Assembly (NCBI GenBank): GCA_963743285.1 | Contig: CAVUPF010000012.1 | Location: forward strand, 117,827 to 181,826 | DNA from: CAVUPF01 sp963743285 | GTDB lineage: Bacteria > Actinomycetota > Thermoleophilia > Solirubrobacterales > 70-9 | Length of the DNA stretch: 64,000 nucleotides | Direction: 5' to 3' | In this document: positions 62,321 to 64,000 of the stretch, one piece after another | How positions within the stretch are numbered: the first letter of the stretch is position 1 | How the letters are laid out: every line of letters begins with the position of its first letter | The notes under the pieces: model-generated | What the model saw: the letters and a program-made list of their open reading frames with translations, nothing else | Databases searched by the model: none | What the model was told of the DNA's origin: nothing | Made by a program: the position numbers and the translations under genes

Positions 62321-63789
62321 CGTCCGAACCCCTCCCAGGCCGCGGTGGAGCTCTGCAGGGTGGCGGCCTCCGGCGCCCTGCGCGGCAGCGCGACCACGTT
62401 CGTCAGGCGGCGGTGGGCGAGGATCGAGGCGAGGTCGCCGCTGCCAAAGCGCCCCGCCTCGGCCGCCGCCTCGAGCGCCTGATCGAGCGCCTCGGCGCCG
62501 TGCAGCTTGGCCAGCTCGGTTGCCTCGGCCATCTTGCCGCGGACCCGCGAGGCGCCCGCTGCGGCCGCCTGGGTGAGCCAGCGCTCCGCGCCGGGCCCGA
62601 TCGCCAGGAAGGCGGTCTCCTCGGCGCTTCTGGGCCGGGGGCGCCGGGCAAGGGCGCCGGGCGGTCGCGGTGGGTAGTGCTCGTCTGCGATCCGCGGCCG
62701 CCCCGGCGTGGTCAGCTCGTGGCGGGCGACCTCGCGCGGCCCGGCGGCGCCGTCGGCGTGGACGACGATCAGCTGCCTCTCGTGCGCCCGCGCCCAGACC
62801 CGCTCGCCGATCAGCTCGTGGGGGACCGAGTAGACCGCCGAGCCGACCGAGATCGTCGCCTGCCGGGAGACCCGCCGCGTCTCCCCGAAGCAGAGCGTGT
62901 GGGGCGAGGCGGGGAGCGGGTGCAGGCGGGCGCGCTCCTCGGCCAGCATCTCGGCCGGGACGCGCCGGGTAATCCGGTGCTCGCGGGCGTTGACCCGCTC
63001 GCAGAAGGCCTCGCAGGCTTCCTCCAGCTCGGCGAAGCTGGCGTAGCCGGCTCGCAGGTTGTGGTCGGTGGGGACCAGGTCGGCCTTGGCGATCCGAACG
63101 GTCGCCTCCGAACCTCCCTTCGTCTCTGGATCCGCGGGCACGCAACTGGCCACGGTCAGCCCGTAGTGGCGGGAGGCGGCGACGATCTTCGGGTTGCGCA
63201 CCGCGATCCCGCAGACGTGGTCGACGGTGACCGTCTTCTCGTTGTCGGTCAGCGCGTAGGTGGTGGCGCCGCCGGCCGCCCTCAGGGTGCGGTCCAGCGC
63301 CATCACCACGCTGGGCAGGGTGCGGTCTGCAAGCGGCAGCACGACCCGGTAGCGCGACCAGGCGAGCCAGGCGCAAAACAGCGAGGTGCGGCGCCCCTCG
63401 ATCAGCGGGCCCTCGCCGTAGTCCCACTGCAGCCAGAGGCCGGGCTCGGGGATCCAGGGGCGGGTGACGCGACCATTTCCGGCCTGCCAGAGCGCCTTGG
63501 CGCGGGCGACCGCTCGGCGGGTGGTGCGCTCCGAGCCGCGGTAGCCCATCGCCAGCAGGCGCTCGTGCACCTTGTCGGCCCTGACCTTGCCCTGGGAGCG
63601 CTCCACCCACTCGGCGATCTTCTCCGCGTGGGAGTCGGTGCGCGGGCAGGCGCGCCCTTCCGGTTGCCACTCCCCGCCGGCCTCTTCTCGCGCGGCGACG
63701 TAGTGGCCGACTGTCTTGTGATCGACGCCGACCAGCTCCGCCGCTCCCCGCAGCGTGCCGACCAGATCGAATGCCTCGAGAATCTCCAT
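62317..63789 (-). CDS. istA: IS21 family transposase IstA
   Basis: This 490-aa transposase starts at the complement ATG 63787-63789, chosen for the GGAGG five bases upstream. The frame is open to 63927 but the added part is Pro/Arg-rich and featureless. The N-terminal HTH is TLRGAAELVGVDHKTVGHYV. The DDE core shows LWLQWDYGEGPL, YALTDNEKTVTVDHV and DPETKGGSEATV, giving D, D and E. The C-terminal beta-barrel part includes FGETRRVSRQATISVGSAVY. The stop overlaps the start of the 77-aa ORF. The frame is intact, so the element may be active if its left end is complete. Confidence 0.9.
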   Translation of the reverse strand: MEILEAFDLVGTLRGAAELVGVDHKTVGHYVAAREEAGGEWQPEGRACPRTDSHAEKIAEWVERSQGKVRADKVHERLLAMGYRGSERTTRRAVARAKALWQAGNGRVTRPWIPEPGLWLQWDYGEGPLIEGRRTSLFCAWLAWSRYRVVLPLADRTLPSVVMALDRTLRAAGGATTYALTDNEKTVTVDHVCGIAVRNPKIVAASRHYGLTVASCVPADPETKGGSEATVRIAKADLVPTDHNLRAGYASFAELEEACEAFCERVNAREHRITRRVPAEMLAEERARLHPLPASPHTLCFGETRRVSRQATISVGSAVYSVPHELIGERVWARAHERQLIVVHADGAAGPREVARHELTTPGRPRIADEHYPPRPPGALARRPRPRSAEETAFLAIGPGAERWLTQAAAAGASRVRGKMAEATELAKLHGAEALDQALEAAAEAGRFGSGDLASILAHRRLTNVVALPRRAPEAATLQSSTAAWEGFGR

Positions 63790-63904
63790 AACTACCTCCG
63801 CTTGCTTCACTGCCTCCTCCTCGCTGGGCTTGCCGAACGCGGCGAGCCCTAGCGCTGGGGTCGGTCGGTGCCGGCCTCTCGGCCGGTGGTCGTCAGTCGT
63901 CGGT

Positions 63905-63996
63905 GGGGAGTTCCGATGGCCGCCCATGGGGAGGTTCGGCGTCCGCCAGTGGGGAGTTTCGATGGCCGCCTACGGGGAGATTCTCATGGCCGCCGT
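63905..63996. repeat. Four 23-bp tandem repeats at the IS21 end
   Basis: GGGGAG occurs at 63905, 63928, 63951 and 63974, exactly 23 bp apart. Each unit continues with a version of TTCGATGGCCGCC. IS21 elements carry multiple transposase-binding repeats at their ends, so these are probably IstA sites. Confidence 0.75.
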
Positions 63997-64000
63997 CACC

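Larger units (their letters stand above)
61300..64000 (-). mobile_element. IS21-family insertion sequence, continues to the window edge
   Basis: Genes istA and istB lie on the minus strand with a third small ORF between them, all coupled by ATGA overlaps. The istA-side end carries four 23-bp repeats at 63905-63996. The istB-side end near 61316 cuts into an A6-family gene, and no matching repeats are seen there. The left end is therefore either shortened or different. The outer right boundary is at or beyond 64000. Confidence 0.82.

Noticed and set aside
61194..63852. Long plus-strand ORFs (460 and 479 codons) over the IS21 genes
   Set aside because: They are antisense to istB and istA, whose motifs are unmistakable. 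Composition is Arg/Gly/Ala-rich shadow sequence.

Overview
The window is high-GC DNA. Its gene families are those I associate with deep-branching Actinomycetota, class Thermoleophilia (Solirubrobacter/Conexibacter type). They include collagen-like secreted proteins, giant Sec-exported proteins with NHL and fibronectin-like repeats ending in Lys/His/Arg-rich tails, and very many TetR regulators. The taxon is inferred from these families, not from a marker gene. There is no rRNA, no complete tRNA and no CRISPR array.

Layout. (1) 1-2064: a partial ABATE-domain regulator, a hypothetical protein, a tRNA-Val 3' remnant and a TetR gene. (2) 2065-3963: a gene-poor stretch with a strong 59-nt hairpin, then a collagen-like secreted protein with a terminator. 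(3) 4026-24488, block A: a same-strand, largely overlapping operon of secreted proteins. The order is A1 (NHL + FN3-like + propeller), A2 (giant repeat protein), A3 (FN3-like + propeller, one frameshift), a group II intron, A4 (giant repeat protein), A5 (NHL + InlB-like repeats), A6 (small secreted family), A7 (lipoprotein) and A6' (A6 paralogue). (4) 24500-41662: a regulatory and accessory region. It holds nine TetR genes, a broken MMPL/RND transporter with a duplicated 3' end, a SnoaL-like protein, an alpha/beta hydrolase, two tandem PucR-type regulators, an IS630 element and a VapC remnant. (5) 42135-61316, block B: a second, diverged copy of block A in the same order and orientation (B1-B5, one extra gene, B6, B7, a TetR, B6'). 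B1-B3 carry many frameshifts. (6) 61300-64000: an IS21-family element (istA, a 77-aa ORF, istB, 23-bp terminal repeats) that truncates B6' and runs to or past the window edge.

The most interesting feature is the duplicated operon. Every large protein in it has a Sec-type signal, repeated beta-rich domains and a polycationic tail, and starts are coupled by ATGA, TGATG or GTGA overlaps. I infer a cell-surface or cell-wall-associated assembly of unknown function. The genes use GAA for glutamate much more than the GAG-rich regulators around them.

Many genes are interrupted by single-base gains or losses, often in short homopolymers (13526, 31087, 32136, 40295, 43371, 53123, 61213, 61241). Either long-read homopolymer error or real gene decay could explain this, so frameshifted genes are marked pseudogene with that caveat.
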